DNA of 5,300 bases from an uncultured Granulosicoccaceae bacterium (GCA_937941555.1 CALDHJ010000524.1:1-5300); one strand, 5' to 3'. Shown: positions 1 to 5,300, counted from the stretch's first letter. The notes: generated by a model from the sequence alone, not told the origin. Translations and numbers: made by a program.

Positions 1-474
1 AACGACGGCTTTGTCTACCTGATGCTGTGCGGTGTGGTGGCGATCTGCAGCATGATTCTGCCCGGCCTGTCCGGCTCCTTCATCCTCATCATCATGGGCA
101 ACTACGCCCTGGTGCTGGGCGCTGTCGGGAACTTCGACTTCGATGTGCTGTTGCCCGTCGCGGTTGGCTGTGTGGTCGGCCTCCTGGCATTCTCACACTT
201 GCTGGCATGGGTGTACGACCGCTTCCACGATCACACAGTGGCCCTGATGACCGGTTTCATTCTCGGCTCGCTCGTGGTGATCTGGCCCTACAAGACGGCC
301 CTCACAACAGTCGTCGAACGCGTCGGCAAACCCGCGAAAGAAGTGGTGACAGGCTACGACTGGTTCTGGCCCAGCGCGAGCGGCGCAACCCTGACGGCGC
401 TGGCCGTGGCGTTGTTGGGCGGTTTGGGCCTGTGGGCCGTGGAGCGGCTGGCCGGGAATCCCGCCAAAGCCTGA
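1..474 (+). CDS. DUF368 family membrane protein (PopT-like polyprenyl-phosphate translocase), 5'-truncated
   Basis: The reading frame is open from base 1 and gives 157 residues ending in TGA. Full-length members are roughly 270-310 residues, so about the N-terminal half lies outside the window. The DUF368 hallmark MILPGLSGSF is at fragment residues 18-27. It is followed by hydrophobic segments at about 27-44, 48-72 and 80-97 and a C-terminal one at about 128-147, with a soluble stretch carrying DWFWPSASG between. Family knowledge: DUF368 proteins (PopT) are inner-membrane proteins implicated in returning undecaprenyl phosphate to the cytoplasmic face, which supports peptidoglycan and other envelope polymer synthesis. 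That function is inferred from the family alone. The gene converges on the cytochrome gene, with 56 bases between their stops. No promoter or start is visible. Family assignment is firm; substrate is less certain. Confidence 0.88.
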   Translation, partial: NDGFVYLMLCGVVAICSMILPGLSGSFILIIMGNYALVLGAVGNFDFDVLLPVAVGCVVGLLAFSHLLAWVYDRFHDHTVALMTGFILGSLVVIWPYKTALTTVVERVGKPAKEVVTGYDWFWPSASGATLTALAVALLGGLGLWAVERLAGNPAKA

Positions 475-489
475 GAGCGATCACCCGGC

Positions 490-519
490 GGGGCGTCCCG
501 TCGGAAAACGGGGCGCGCC
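490..519. terminator. GC-rich hairpin between convergent genes, possible bidirectional terminator
   Basis: Bases 493-501 (GCGTCCCGT) pair with 508-516 (ACGGGGCGC) in nine consecutive pairs, including one G-T wobble, around the loop CGGAAA. Two further outer pairs (490-491 with 518-519) follow a mismatch. It lies between the converging stops at 474 and 531, where a shared terminator would be expected. Neither strand has a T-run after the stem, so it is not a classical intrinsic terminator. It may be a Rho-associated or 3'-end-protecting structure. Confidence 0.4.
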
Positions 520-530
520 CGTGCTATCTG

Positions 531-875
531 TCAGAGCAGACCCGGCGGGGCGTGCACGCTGAGAAACTGGGCGAGGTGGCCGATTTCATCATCGCTAAGG
601 CGGCTTGCGCTGCGGGATAGTGTGGGATGTTCGGCTTCGCCGCTGCGATAGCTTCGCAGGGCCAGGCGGTAGTCGTTCGCCGTGCCCGACAGTGACACCA
701 GAGAACTGCTCGATGCGGTGCTCAATGCCTCGTGGCATCCGACACAGCCACGAACGTGATAGAGACGTTCACCGGTGGCGGCGCTGGCGGTTACCGTACC
801 GCCCTGCCCAGCGGTCAGCGCGGCGCCAGACAGAAACAACACACACCCCGCAACCTTGATCACCCTCGACATCAT
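531..875 (-). CDS. Small exported mono-heme cytochrome c, no Met axial ligand
   Basis: The protein is 114 residues if it starts at ATG 875. A second ATG follows directly, and an in-frame TTG at 881 is possible but less likely. Residues 5-22 form a hydrophobic signal peptide, suggesting export to the periplasm, where c-type heme is attached. The heme site is C44-V-G-C47-H48, preceded by GERLYHVRG as in class I cytochromes. The C-terminal part (YRLALRSYRSG, then HPTLSR, then LSDDEIGHLAQFL at 93-105) follows the cytochrome c553-like pattern. That family usually has Met after HPT, but here it is Leu86, and the protein has no Met after residue 2. The usual glycine-rich segment after CxxCH is replaced by a Ser-rich one (STASSSS). 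His83 and His100 are possible alternative ligands. It is an electron carrier or heme sensor by inference; the partner is unknown. Confidence 0.82.
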   Translation of the reverse strand: MMSRVIKVAGCVLFLSGAALTAGQGGTVTASAATGERLYHVRGCVGCHEALSTASSSSLVSLSGTANDYRLALRSYRSGEAEHPTLSRSASRLSDDEIGHLAQFLSVHAPPGLL

Positions 876-910
876 CAGCAACTGTCAACTTCTGCAAAAT
901 TAATCAGTTA

Positions 911-916
911 ACTATA
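911..916 (-). promoter_or_regulatory. Possible -10 element upstream of the cytochrome gene
   Basis: On the minus strand this reads TATAGT, matching five of six bases of the sigma-70 -10 consensus. It sits 35 bases before the ATG at 875 in a markedly AT-rich patch within a GC-rich window. No convincing -35 box is found at 15-19 bases, so the promoter would need an activator or be weak. The ribosome binding site before ATG 875 is also poor. Confidence 0.3.
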
Positions 917-932
917 GTATCGAAAGTAACTT

Positions 933-961
933 CCACAGTGTGCCATTTTTTTACACAGTGG
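933..961. repeat. Inverted repeat between the outer-membrane protein and cytochrome genes
   Basis: CCACAGTGT at 933-941 and ACACAGTGG at 953-961 are inverted copies with one internal mismatch, separated by 11 bases that include a run of seven T. The repeat lies 11 bases beyond the stop of the outer-membrane protein gene and just upstream of the possible cytochrome -10. It could be a 3'-end hairpin for the first gene or an operator for the second. There is no T-tract after the stem on the minus strand, so the terminator reading is weak. Confidence 0.45.
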
Positions 962-972
962 GTTTCAGGCCC

Positions 973-1632
973 TCAGAAACGGTATTCCAACGCAAACTTC
1001 AGGTACGGAAACAGGCTCAGCTCGTCGTTGTATTCGGCCATCACCTCATCAATTTCGGCCTGGATGTCCGCTTCGGATATGAAGCTGGTTTCACGCTCCA
1101 CCAGCGATACGTCCGGATCGTCGACCTTTGATACACCAATCTCGCTTCGAATCGACAGCCGGCTTCCCATTGTGGCGAGCCAACCGAGCCCAAGGTAGGG
1201 CGAAACGCCGTCGAACCGCACGGCCATTTCGAGAAACCCGAGGCTACCGGGCGGCACCGTTACGCTCCCGACCTGAATGGGAGCAGTCGGGTCAGCGGTG
1301 CCATCTACCGCCAGATCCATGTTGGCGATTCCGCCACTGACGTAGAAGCCCGTGTCAGTTGGAAACCAATCGAGCTGCACGCGGGTAAAACCCAGATCTG
1401 CTGCAATGTCGTAGTCGACGCCATCGATGTTTTGCGACAGATCGGTGTCTGCCCCCTCTACAGCGAACCGCAGCGACAGCTGTTTGGTGACCCGGCAACC
1501 GCCGCCCGCACCGACACCCCCTGTGCCGATGTGCGCACCGGCAAAGCAGTCCACATCGTGGTCATCAGCCAGCACGGGTGAGAGCGCCGCAACGGCAATC
1601 AGAGCAAACAGGATAAGAACGCGATCGAGCAT
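973..1632 (-). CDS. Outer-membrane beta-barrel protein
   Basis: The protein is 219 residues from ATG 1632. This start is chosen because GGAGGT lies six bases upstream and because it gives a clean signal peptide (MLDRVLILFALIAVAALSPVLA, likely cut after A22, before DD). The frame extends upstream to 1734 but that part is not signal-like. The mature part shows alternating amphipathic strands (LSLRFAVEG, FTRVQLDWF, GFYVSGG, FLEMAVRF, SPYLGLGW, LSIRSEIGV). It ends ALEYRF, with the terminal Phe typical of proteins inserted by the BAM complex. A strongly acidic helix-like segment (about 186-205) precedes the last strand, an arrangement I recall in uncharacterised outer-membrane proteins of marine gammaproteobacteria. 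C29 and C46 could form a disulfide. I infer an 8-strand-size barrel; the function is unknown. Confidence 0.8.
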   Translation of the reverse strand: MLDRVLILFALIAVAALSPVLADDHDVDCFAGAHIGTGGVGAGGGCRVTKQLSLRFAVEGADTDLSQNIDGVDYDIAADLGFTRVQLDWFPTDTGFYVSGGIANMDLAVDGTADPTAPIQVGSVTVPPGSLGFLEMAVRFDGVSPYLGLGWLATMGSRLSIRSEIGVSKVDDPDVSLVERETSFISEADIQAEIDEVMAEYNDELSLFPYLKFALEYRF

Positions 1633-1638
1633 GTCGGT

Positions 1639-1644
1639 ACCTCC
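1639..1644 (-). promoter_or_regulatory. Strong ribosome binding site of the outer-membrane protein gene
   Basis: The minus strand reads GGAGGT followed by six bases and then ATG at 1632. It is the best Shine-Dalgarno match in the window and decides the start codon over the upstream in-frame start at 1734. Confidence 0.8.
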
Positions 1645-1702
1645 AGTGTGACCGAGGCGGCAGGTGTGCGCCCAACCCGACACAATGCAGACGCCATGCC
1701 GA

Positions 1703-1731
1703 CTTATGCCGCCTGCGGCAAAAAGTGTCCG
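1703..1731 (-). promoter_or_regulatory. Possible promoter of the outer-membrane protein gene with a palindrome in its spacer
   Basis: On the minus strand CGGACA (1726-1731) and CATAAG (1703-1708) are spaced by 17 bases, each matching four of six sigma-70 consensus positions. The near-perfect palindrome TGCCGC-CT-GCGGCA (1707-1720) fills much of the spacer, where a repressor would block RNA polymerase. The predicted leader is about 60 bases. The promoter boxes are weak; the palindrome itself is clearly visible. Confidence 0.3.
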
Positions 1732-1762
1732 CATCGGGACTCAAGCGCACACGTAGCCTGTC

Positions 1763-1768
1763 GATAAT
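1763..1768 (+). promoter_or_regulatory. Possible -10 element upstream of the pilin-like gene
   Basis: GATAAT matches five of six bases of the -10 consensus and lies 41 bases before ATG 1810, giving a plausible leader of about 35 bases. No recognisable -35 box is present at 16-18 bases upstream, so this is tentative. The rest of the 1633-1809 divergent region holds nothing else I can name. Confidence 0.25.
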
Positions 1769-1809
1769 ACACATATCTTGGTACTACACCGCGGCACCTG
1801 AAATCGGCC

Positions 1810-2304
1810 ATGGCAATTGACGCCCCTGAAACCAACGACACCGCTGAAGGCTCGACGAGCCTTGTGGCCGATGTCGCAATCGCAGCGCTGCTCCTGGCGA
1901 TGTTCGCAGCCATTCTCGCCCCACACTGGCAGAAAACAGCTGCTGTCGAGCAAGAAGACGAGCACCTCCACGACATCGCCACGGCTGCAGGCTCACTGCT
2001 AAGCGCCGTCTCACTGCAACGTGCCGAAGCGCTCACCAAGGGTGGCACCATCAAACGCGACTTCGACGCCCCGCGCACCGGCGCGCTGAAAGTCGTGCCG
2101 CGCCCGATCGCAGCCGACACCTGCGCACACATGTGGAATACGCTGCTCCCCGACGGCCCGACCGTCACAACCGGTGGAGAATCCGCCTTCACCGTCGATG
2201 TGACCGACCAACGTGGCGTCTGTCTCTACCGCTACACCGGCAGCAACGACGAACGCTACGTGATCTCCTACCGACCGGATTCAGGACAGGTCGCCTACGA
2301 GTAA
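1810..2304 (+). CDS. Type IV pilin-like (MSHA-type/pseudopilin-like) protein with degenerate processing site
   Basis: The protein is 164 residues; ATG 1810 is the first usual start codon (ATG/GTG/TTG) after the in-frame TAA at 1765. It has an acidic 16-residue leader, one hydrophobic helix (about 18-37), then Pro38, a polar amphipathic helix (DIATAAGSLLSAVSLQRAEAL, 55-75) and a C-terminal domain with C105 (CAHMWNTLL) and C138 (GVCLYRY). It ends YVISYRPDSGQV. This order recalls MSHA-type pilins: hydrophobic N-helix with Pro22, helix continuing into the head, and a disulfide-closed C-terminal region ending in an ITYD-TGxV-like strand. If Pro38 is mature Pro22, then position +5 is Asp21 (normally Glu), +1 is Ser17 (normally Phe) and -1 is Thr16 (normally Gly). 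Cleavage by PilD is therefore doubtful. No Shine-Dalgarno is seen. No pilus-assembly gene is nearby. It could instead be an unrelated single-pass membrane protein. Confidence 0.6.
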   Translation: MAIDAPETNDTAEGSTSLVADVAIAALLLAMFAAILAPHWQKTAAVEQEDEHLHDIATAAGSLLSAVSLQRAEALTKGGTIKRDFDAPRTGALKVVPRPIAADTCAHMWNTLLPDGPTVTTGGESAFTVDVTDQRGVCLYRYTGSNDERYVISYRPDSGQVAYE

Positions 2305-3443
2305 GGCAGACCGAGTACACCACACGCCCGCTCAAGCGCGCTGTCGAGCGACGTTTCTGACGCGGCTTCGACGTTGACGTGGCCCATTTTGCGCCCCGGG
2401 CGTGCTGCTTGTTTGCCGTACATGTGCAGCTCACACCCTGGCAATGCGAGCAGCGCCGACCAGTCCGGTTCACCATCGACCCACAGATCGCCGAGCAGGT
2501 TGATCATGCCGGTCGGTTGGCGGAGGCCACTCTCGATCAGGGGCAAGCCGCACACCGCACGTACCTGCAACTCGAACTGGTTGATGGCACAGCCCAACTG
2601 GCTGTAGTGGCCACTGTTGTGCGGCCGAGGTGCGATCTCGTTGGCGAGCAATTCTCCGTCGGTTGTGACGAAAAATTCGACCGCCATGACGCCACAATAG
2701 TCGAGCGCGACGGCCAGTTCGATGGCCGTTTCCCGTGCGCGCGCCTGGAGTGCAGCATCCACCCGGGCGGGCACGCGCGTGGTGTGAAGGATGCCGTCGC
2801 GGTGCACGTTTTCACCCACCGGCAGACACACCGACTGCCCCGTCGACGCTCGCGACACCACCACCGACACTTCACTTGCGAGCGCAACACGCCGCTCGAA
2901 CACGCAGGCCACCTGACCGAGTGAGTCGAAGGCCGCCGCAAGCTCGGCCTTGTCAGCACACCGAACCTGACCTTTACCGTCATAGCCCAGGGTCGCGGTC
3001 TTGAGGATGCCCGGCGAGGCGACGGCCTGCCAGGCCGATTCGACATCAGCGGGCGTGTTGATGGCCGCCCAGGTCACAGTCGGCACACCGGCCTCGGCAA
3101 ACAGCCCCTTCTCACGCCGTCGATCTTGTGCGACCTCGAGCGCTTTCGCGCCCGGTGCCACTCGGGTCAGCCCGTGAAGGCGATGTACCGTCTCGGCAGG
3201 CACATTCTCGAATTCGGTGGTGACGGCATCACAGGCATTACCCAGTGCAGCCAAGGCATCATCGTCGTCGTAGGGACTTTGCAGATGGTGATGCGCAATA
3301 CGGCCAGCGGGGCTCATCGGGTCGGCGTCAAGCACCCAGACGGTGTAACCCATGCGGATGGCTTCCAACGCGAACATGCGACCGAGCTGTCCGCCACCGA
3401 GTACCCCGAGCGTCGCCCCCGGCAAAATCGCGTCGCCGCTCAC
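2295..3443 (-). CDS. purK: N5-carboxyaminoimidazole ribonucleotide synthase PurK
   Basis: PurK is a cytoplasmic ATP-grasp enzyme of de novo purine synthesis that carboxylates AIR to N5-CAIR with ATP and bicarbonate. The protein is 382 residues from GTG 3443, close to the family's usual 350-380. Visible motifs: the N-terminal [12 protein letters not shown] (12-23), TTEFENVP (75-82), QDRRREK (106-112), the ATP-binding [14 protein letters not shown] (146-159), the metal and phosphate site [13 protein letters not shown] (269-281) and the C-terminal [11 protein letters not shown] is preferred because it forms a GTGA overlap with the purE stop and has GGTGG just upstream, which implies translational coupling. 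The open frame continues upstream to 3758 inside purE, but that part is a shadow. The stop (TAG) lies inside the opposite-strand pilin-like gene, so the two 3' ends overlap by 10 bases. Confidence 0.96.
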   Translation of the reverse strand: MSGDAILPGATLGVLGGGQLGRMFALEAIRMGYTVWVLDADPMSPAGRIAHHHLQSPYDDDDALAALGNACDAVTTEFENVPAETVHRLHGLTRVAPGAKALEVAQDRRREKGLFAEAGVPTVTWAAINTPADVESAWQAVASPGILKTATLGYDGKGQVRCADKAELAAAFDSLGQVACVFERRVALASEVSVVVSRASTGQSVCLPVGENVHRDGILHTTRVPARVDAALQARARETAIELAVALDYCGVMAVEFFVTTDGELLANEIAPRPHNSGHYSQLGCAINQFELQVRAVCGLPLIESGLRQPTGMINLLGDLWVDGEPDWSALLALPGCELHMYGKQAARPGRKMGHVNVEAASETSLDSALERACGVLGLPYS

Positions 3444-3937
3444 GCGTCCACCCGAGGCAGTTCGCTGTCGAGCGCGGCATCTCGCTGCGCGGCGCGAAAG
3501 CTCTCCAGGGCCCGCGCGAGTGCCGCGTCGCCCACAGCCAGCATCGACACGGCAAAAAGACCCGCGTTGGCCGCCCCGGCCTCGCCAATGGCGAACGTCG
3601 CGACCGGCACACCGCGGGGCATCTGAACAATGGAGAGAAGCGAGTCCTGCCCTTGCAGGTGGCGAGAGGGCACGGGCACCCCGAGCACAGGCAGCTGGGT
3701 CTTCGCCGCCAACATGCCAGGCAAGTGGGCGGCACCGCCAGCGCCCGCAATAATGCAATTCAGACCCCGCTCGACCGCCGTTTCGGCGTACTCGAACAGC
3801 AGGTCTGGCGTTCGGTGCGCAGAGACAACGCGGTGCTCGAATGGCACGTCGAATTGAGCGAGCACCTCGGCTGCGCGCTGCATCACAGGCCAGTCACTGG
3901 TGCTGCCCATGACCAAACCGACTTTGGGAGTGGACAT
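3440..3937 (-). CDS. purE: N5-carboxyaminoimidazole ribonucleotide mutase PurE (class I)
   Basis: PurE converts N5-CAIR, the PurK product, to CAIR in the cytoplasm; family members are homo-octamers. The protein is 165 residues, matching bacterial class I PurE in length. It has the nucleotide-binding MGSTSDW (10-16), the catalytic SAHRTP with His41 (equivalent to E. coli His45), [11 protein letters not shown] (65-75) and [17 protein letters not shown] (98-114). These are the class I rather than class II (AIR carboxylase) features, which agrees with purK next door. ATG 3937 is preceded on the minus strand by GAGGT five bases upstream. It is the first gene of a purE-purK operon; its stop overlaps the purK start by four bases. 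A sigma-70-like promoter lies just upstream, and purC is transcribed divergently. Confidence 0.97.
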   Translation of the reverse strand: MSTPKVGLVMGSTSDWPVMQRAAEVLAQFDVPFEHRVVSAHRTPDLLFEYAETAVERGLNCIIAGAGGAAHLPGMLAAKTQLPVLGVPVPSRHLQGQDSLLSIVQMPRGVPVATFAIGEAGAANAGLFAVSMLAVGDAALARALESFRAAQRDAALDSELPRVDA

Positions 3938-3964
3938 GCCTTACCTCGGCTCGGTTAAAACGGC

Positions 3965-3992
3965 ATTTTCCCAGAACCGCGGCACCGGTCAA
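3965..3992 (-). promoter_or_regulatory. Predicted purEK promoter
   Basis: On the minus strand TTGACC (3987-3992, five of six matches to TTGACA) is separated by 16 bases from GAAAAT (3965-3970, four of six matches to TATAAT). The predicted transcript start is near 3958, giving a leader of about 20 bases with the purE ribosome binding site inside it. I see no sequence resembling the E. coli PurR operator. The leader is too short for a riboswitch, so regulation is not evident here. Confidence 0.5.
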
Positions 3993-4033
3993 GCTCGGCC
4001 GCCGGGTGATGCCGCCGGTTGATCGTGCGATTG

Positions 4034-4042
4034 TGACAAAAT
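4034..4042 (+). promoter_or_regulatory. Possible extended -10 promoter of purC
   Basis: TGACAAAAT fits an extended -10 pattern (TG, one base, then CAAAAT with four of six matches). It lies 28 bases before ATG 4071, predicting a short leader of about 22 bases. No good -35 box is present. The leader contains CACCTCC rather than a Shine-Dalgarno sequence, so how purC is translated efficiently is unclear. Confidence 0.3.
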
Positions 4043-4070
4043 AACCGGTCACCTCACCTCCAAATCGGCC

Positions 4071-4964
4071 ATGACACGCACCGTATTCGACACCGCCATC
4101 CGCTCACTGCCGCGGATCCACCAAGGCAAGGTGCGAGACGTCTTTGCCGTGGGCGAAGACCAGTTGCTGATGGTGGCAAGCGACCGGGTATCGGCATTCG
4201 ACGTCGTGATGCCCAACCCCGCACCGGGCAAGGGCGCCCTCCTGACCGACGTCGCTCTGTTCTGGTTCGCACACTTCCAGGATGTCCCCAACCACCTGAC
4301 CGATACCCGCTTGGAAGATGTCCTCCGCGACGACGAGGAACTCGCCGAGGCCCGCGGTCGATCGATGCTGGTCAAGCGTCTGGACGCCCTGCCGGTCGAA
4401 GCGGTGGTGCGAGGCTACCTGATCGGATCCGGCTGGAAGGACTACCAGGACAGCGGCGCGGTCTGTGGCATCACCCTGCCCACGGGGTTGCGCCAAGCCG
4501 ACAAGCTTCCGGAGCCGGTCTTCACGCCCGCGACCAAGGCCGCTGTCGGCGACCACGATGAAAACATCGACTTCGACGAGATGGCCAATCGCATCGGTCG
4601 GGAGCGTGCCGAAGAGGTGCGCCGCGTGAGCATTGACCTGTATCAACGTGCCGCGGCGCACGCCGCTGCCAGAGGCATCATCATCGCCGACACCAAGTTC
4701 GAATTCGGCCTCGACGCCGACGAGAATCTCGTGTTGATGGACGAAGTCCTGACACCCGATTCGAGCCGGTTCTGGCCAGCAGACCGCTACCAACCCGGCA
4801 CCAGCCCACCGAGTTTCGACAAACAATTCCTGCGCGACTGGCTCGAAACGCTCGACTGGGACAAAACCGCCCCCGGTCCGACACTGCCCCCCGATGTCAT
4901 CGAGGGCACACTCGCCGGCTACCGCGAAGCGCGTGAACGCCTGATGGGACCTGAGCGTGCCTGA
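4071..4964 (+). CDS. purC: Phosphoribosylaminoimidazole-succinocarboxamide (SAICAR) synthase PurC
   Basis: PurC condenses CAIR with aspartate using ATP to give SAICAR, the step after PurE, in the cytoplasm. The protein is 297 residues, the long form of the family (Xanthomonas- and yeast Ade1-like) rather than the roughly 237-residue E. coli form. Motifs in order: HQGKVRDVF (17-25), [10 protein letters not shown] (35-44), [13 protein letters not shown] (113-125), [13 protein letters not shown] (145-157), GDHDENI (160-166), ADTKFEFG (206-213), [14 protein letters not shown] (223-236) and [11 protein letters not shown] (248-258). All expected substrate-binding segments are present. ATG 4071 fits the family N-terminus, although no Shine-Dalgarno precedes it. 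It is divergent from purEK across 133 bases and overlaps the next gene by eight bases, suggesting co-transcription with it. Confidence 0.97.
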   Translation: MTRTVFDTAIRSLPRIHQGKVRDVFAVGEDQLLMVASDRVSAFDVVMPNPAPGKGALLTDVALFWFAHFQDVPNHLTDTRLEDVLRDDEELAEARGRSMLVKRLDALPVEAVVRGYLIGSGWKDYQDSGAVCGITLPTGLRQADKLPEPVFTPATKAAVGDHDENIDFDEMANRIGRERAEEVRRVSIDLYQRAAAHAAARGIIIADTKFEFGLDADENLVLMDEVLTPDSSRFWPADRYQPGTSPPSFDKQFLRDWLETLDWDKTAPGPTLPPDVIEGTLAGYREARERLMGPERA

Positions 4965-5300
4965 GCGGCTCGGCGTCGCCGTGATCGGCTGTGGCATGGC
5001 CGCCAAGCCGCATGCGCGCGCCCTGCAGGACCTGAGCGATCGCATAAACGTTATCGGCGTTCACGGGCGCAACCCGGCTCGTCGAGCGGACTTCTGCACG
5101 CAATGGGGCTTCACCGAAGCGCCAAATGCGGCGGCGCTTCTCGACGACCCGCGCGTCGGCATGGTGTTGATCCTCACGCCCCCCGATGCTCGCGAGCGCT
5201 GGGTTGCGGCCGCCACCCAGCGCCAACTGCCGGTGTTGATGGAGAAGCCCATCGAACGCACGACAGAGGCCGCCGAGTCGCTGGTGGCGCTGTGCGAGGC
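4957..5300 (+). CDS. Gfo/Idh/MocA-family NAD(P)-dependent oxidoreductase, 3'-truncated
   Basis: The frame stays open from GTG 4957 to the window end, giving 114 complete codons of a family that is usually 320-400 residues. The N-terminal Rossmann fold starts at [20 protein letters not shown] with the dinucleotide motif G11-C-G13-M-A15. It is followed by a second strand (NVIGVHGRN, 31-39), the strand [11 protein letters not shown] (69-79) and the family signature MEKPIERT (95-102), whose Lys97 corresponds to the conserved EKP lysine. Members oxidise or reduce sugars, inositols or related polyols; the specificity-determining C-terminal domain is not in view. GTG is chosen because the motif begins almost at once and it overlaps the purC stop by eight bases. 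An in-frame CTG at 4951 is a poor alternative. Its link to purine synthesis is unknown; the overlap only implies co-expression. Confidence 0.9.
   Translation, partial: MPERLGVAVIGCGMAAKPHARALQDLSDRINVIGVHGRNPARRADFCTQWGFTEAPNAAALLDDPRVGMVLILTPPDARERWVAAATQRQLPVLMEKPIERTTEAAESLVALCE

Noticed and set aside
27..620. A 197-codon plus-strand frame overlapping the DUF368 gene
   Set aside because: It is Arg-rich, out of frame with the clear DUF368 protein and runs antisense into the cytochrome gene.
1633..1734. N-terminal extension of the outer-membrane protein to ATG 1734
   Set aside because: The extra 34 residues would bury the signal peptide, while ATG 1632 has a strong ribosome binding site at the right distance.
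3444..3758. N-terminal extension of purK back to ATG 3758
   Set aside because: It would lie out of frame inside purE and adds over 100 residues with no counterpart in PurK. GTG 3443 gives the expected family N-terminus and a coupled overlap.
3245..3958. A 237-codon open frame on the plus strand across purE and the purK start
   Set aside because: It is antisense to purE and purK, both certain from their motifs. The translation is rich in Arg and His, typical of a shadow frame.
3938..4070. A PurR-type operator or purine riboswitch between purE and purC
   Set aside because: No match to the E. coli PurR operator palindrome was seen, and the leaders predicted on both sides (about 20 bases) are too short for a riboswitch. 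Only short repeats such as ACCGGTCA at 3984 and 4044 are present.
4104..5045. A 313-codon open frame on the minus strand opposite purC
   Set aside because: It lies entirely antisense to purC and the start of the oxidoreductase gene, whose full motif sets are on the plus strand. Its translation shows no recognisable domain; long antisense frames are common in GC-rich DNA.
1..5300. CRISPR array, tRNA, insertion sequence, phage or defence system
   Set aside because: I saw no regularly spaced repeats, tRNA-like cloverleaf, transposase or nuclease motif, or terminal inverted repeats. Genes are ordinary housekeeping or envelope types.

Overview
This is a GC-rich bacterial window with tightly packed genes. 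It has housekeeping purine-synthesis genes on the right and small envelope or periplasmic genes on the left. An outer-membrane barrel, a pilin-like protein, a signal-peptide cytochrome c and a PurE/PurK pair with a long-form PurC together suggest a Gram-negative proteobacterium, most likely gammaproteobacterial. That placement is inferred from gene content and remembered family resemblance, not from a search.

Layout, left to right. (1) 1-474 (+) is the C-terminal half of a DUF368 membrane protein, a family linked to polyprenyl-phosphate recycling. It converges, across a GC hairpin, on (2) 531-875 (-), a small exported mono-heme cytochrome c whose expected axial Met is a Leu. Upstream on the same strand is (3) 973-1632 (-), an outer-membrane beta-barrel protein with a signal peptide, a strong ribosome binding site and a C-terminal Phe. 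Divergent from it is (4) 1810-2304 (+), a pilin-like protein whose prepilin peptidase site is degenerate. Its last 10 bases overlap the end of (5) 2295-3443 (-) purK, which is coupled by a 4-base overlap to (6) 3440-3937 (-) purE. Across a 133-base divergent promoter region lies (7) 4071-4964 (+) purC, overlapped by 8 bases by (8) 4957 to the window end (+), a Gfo/Idh/MocA-type oxidoreductase cut off by the window.

How they work together. PurK makes N5-CAIR from AIR, bicarbonate and ATP. PurE rearranges it to CAIR, and PurC joins CAIR to aspartate to give SAICAR. Three consecutive steps of IMP synthesis therefore sit around one divergent promoter region. The left-hand genes have no evident shared pathway beyond the cell envelope.

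I found no CRISPR array, tRNA, rRNA, insertion sequence, phage gene or convincing new multi-gene system. The most unusual items are the pilin-like protein with a lost processing site and the cytochrome lacking its Met ligand. No gene-free stretch exceeds 300 bases; the longest is the 177-base divergent region at 1633-1809.
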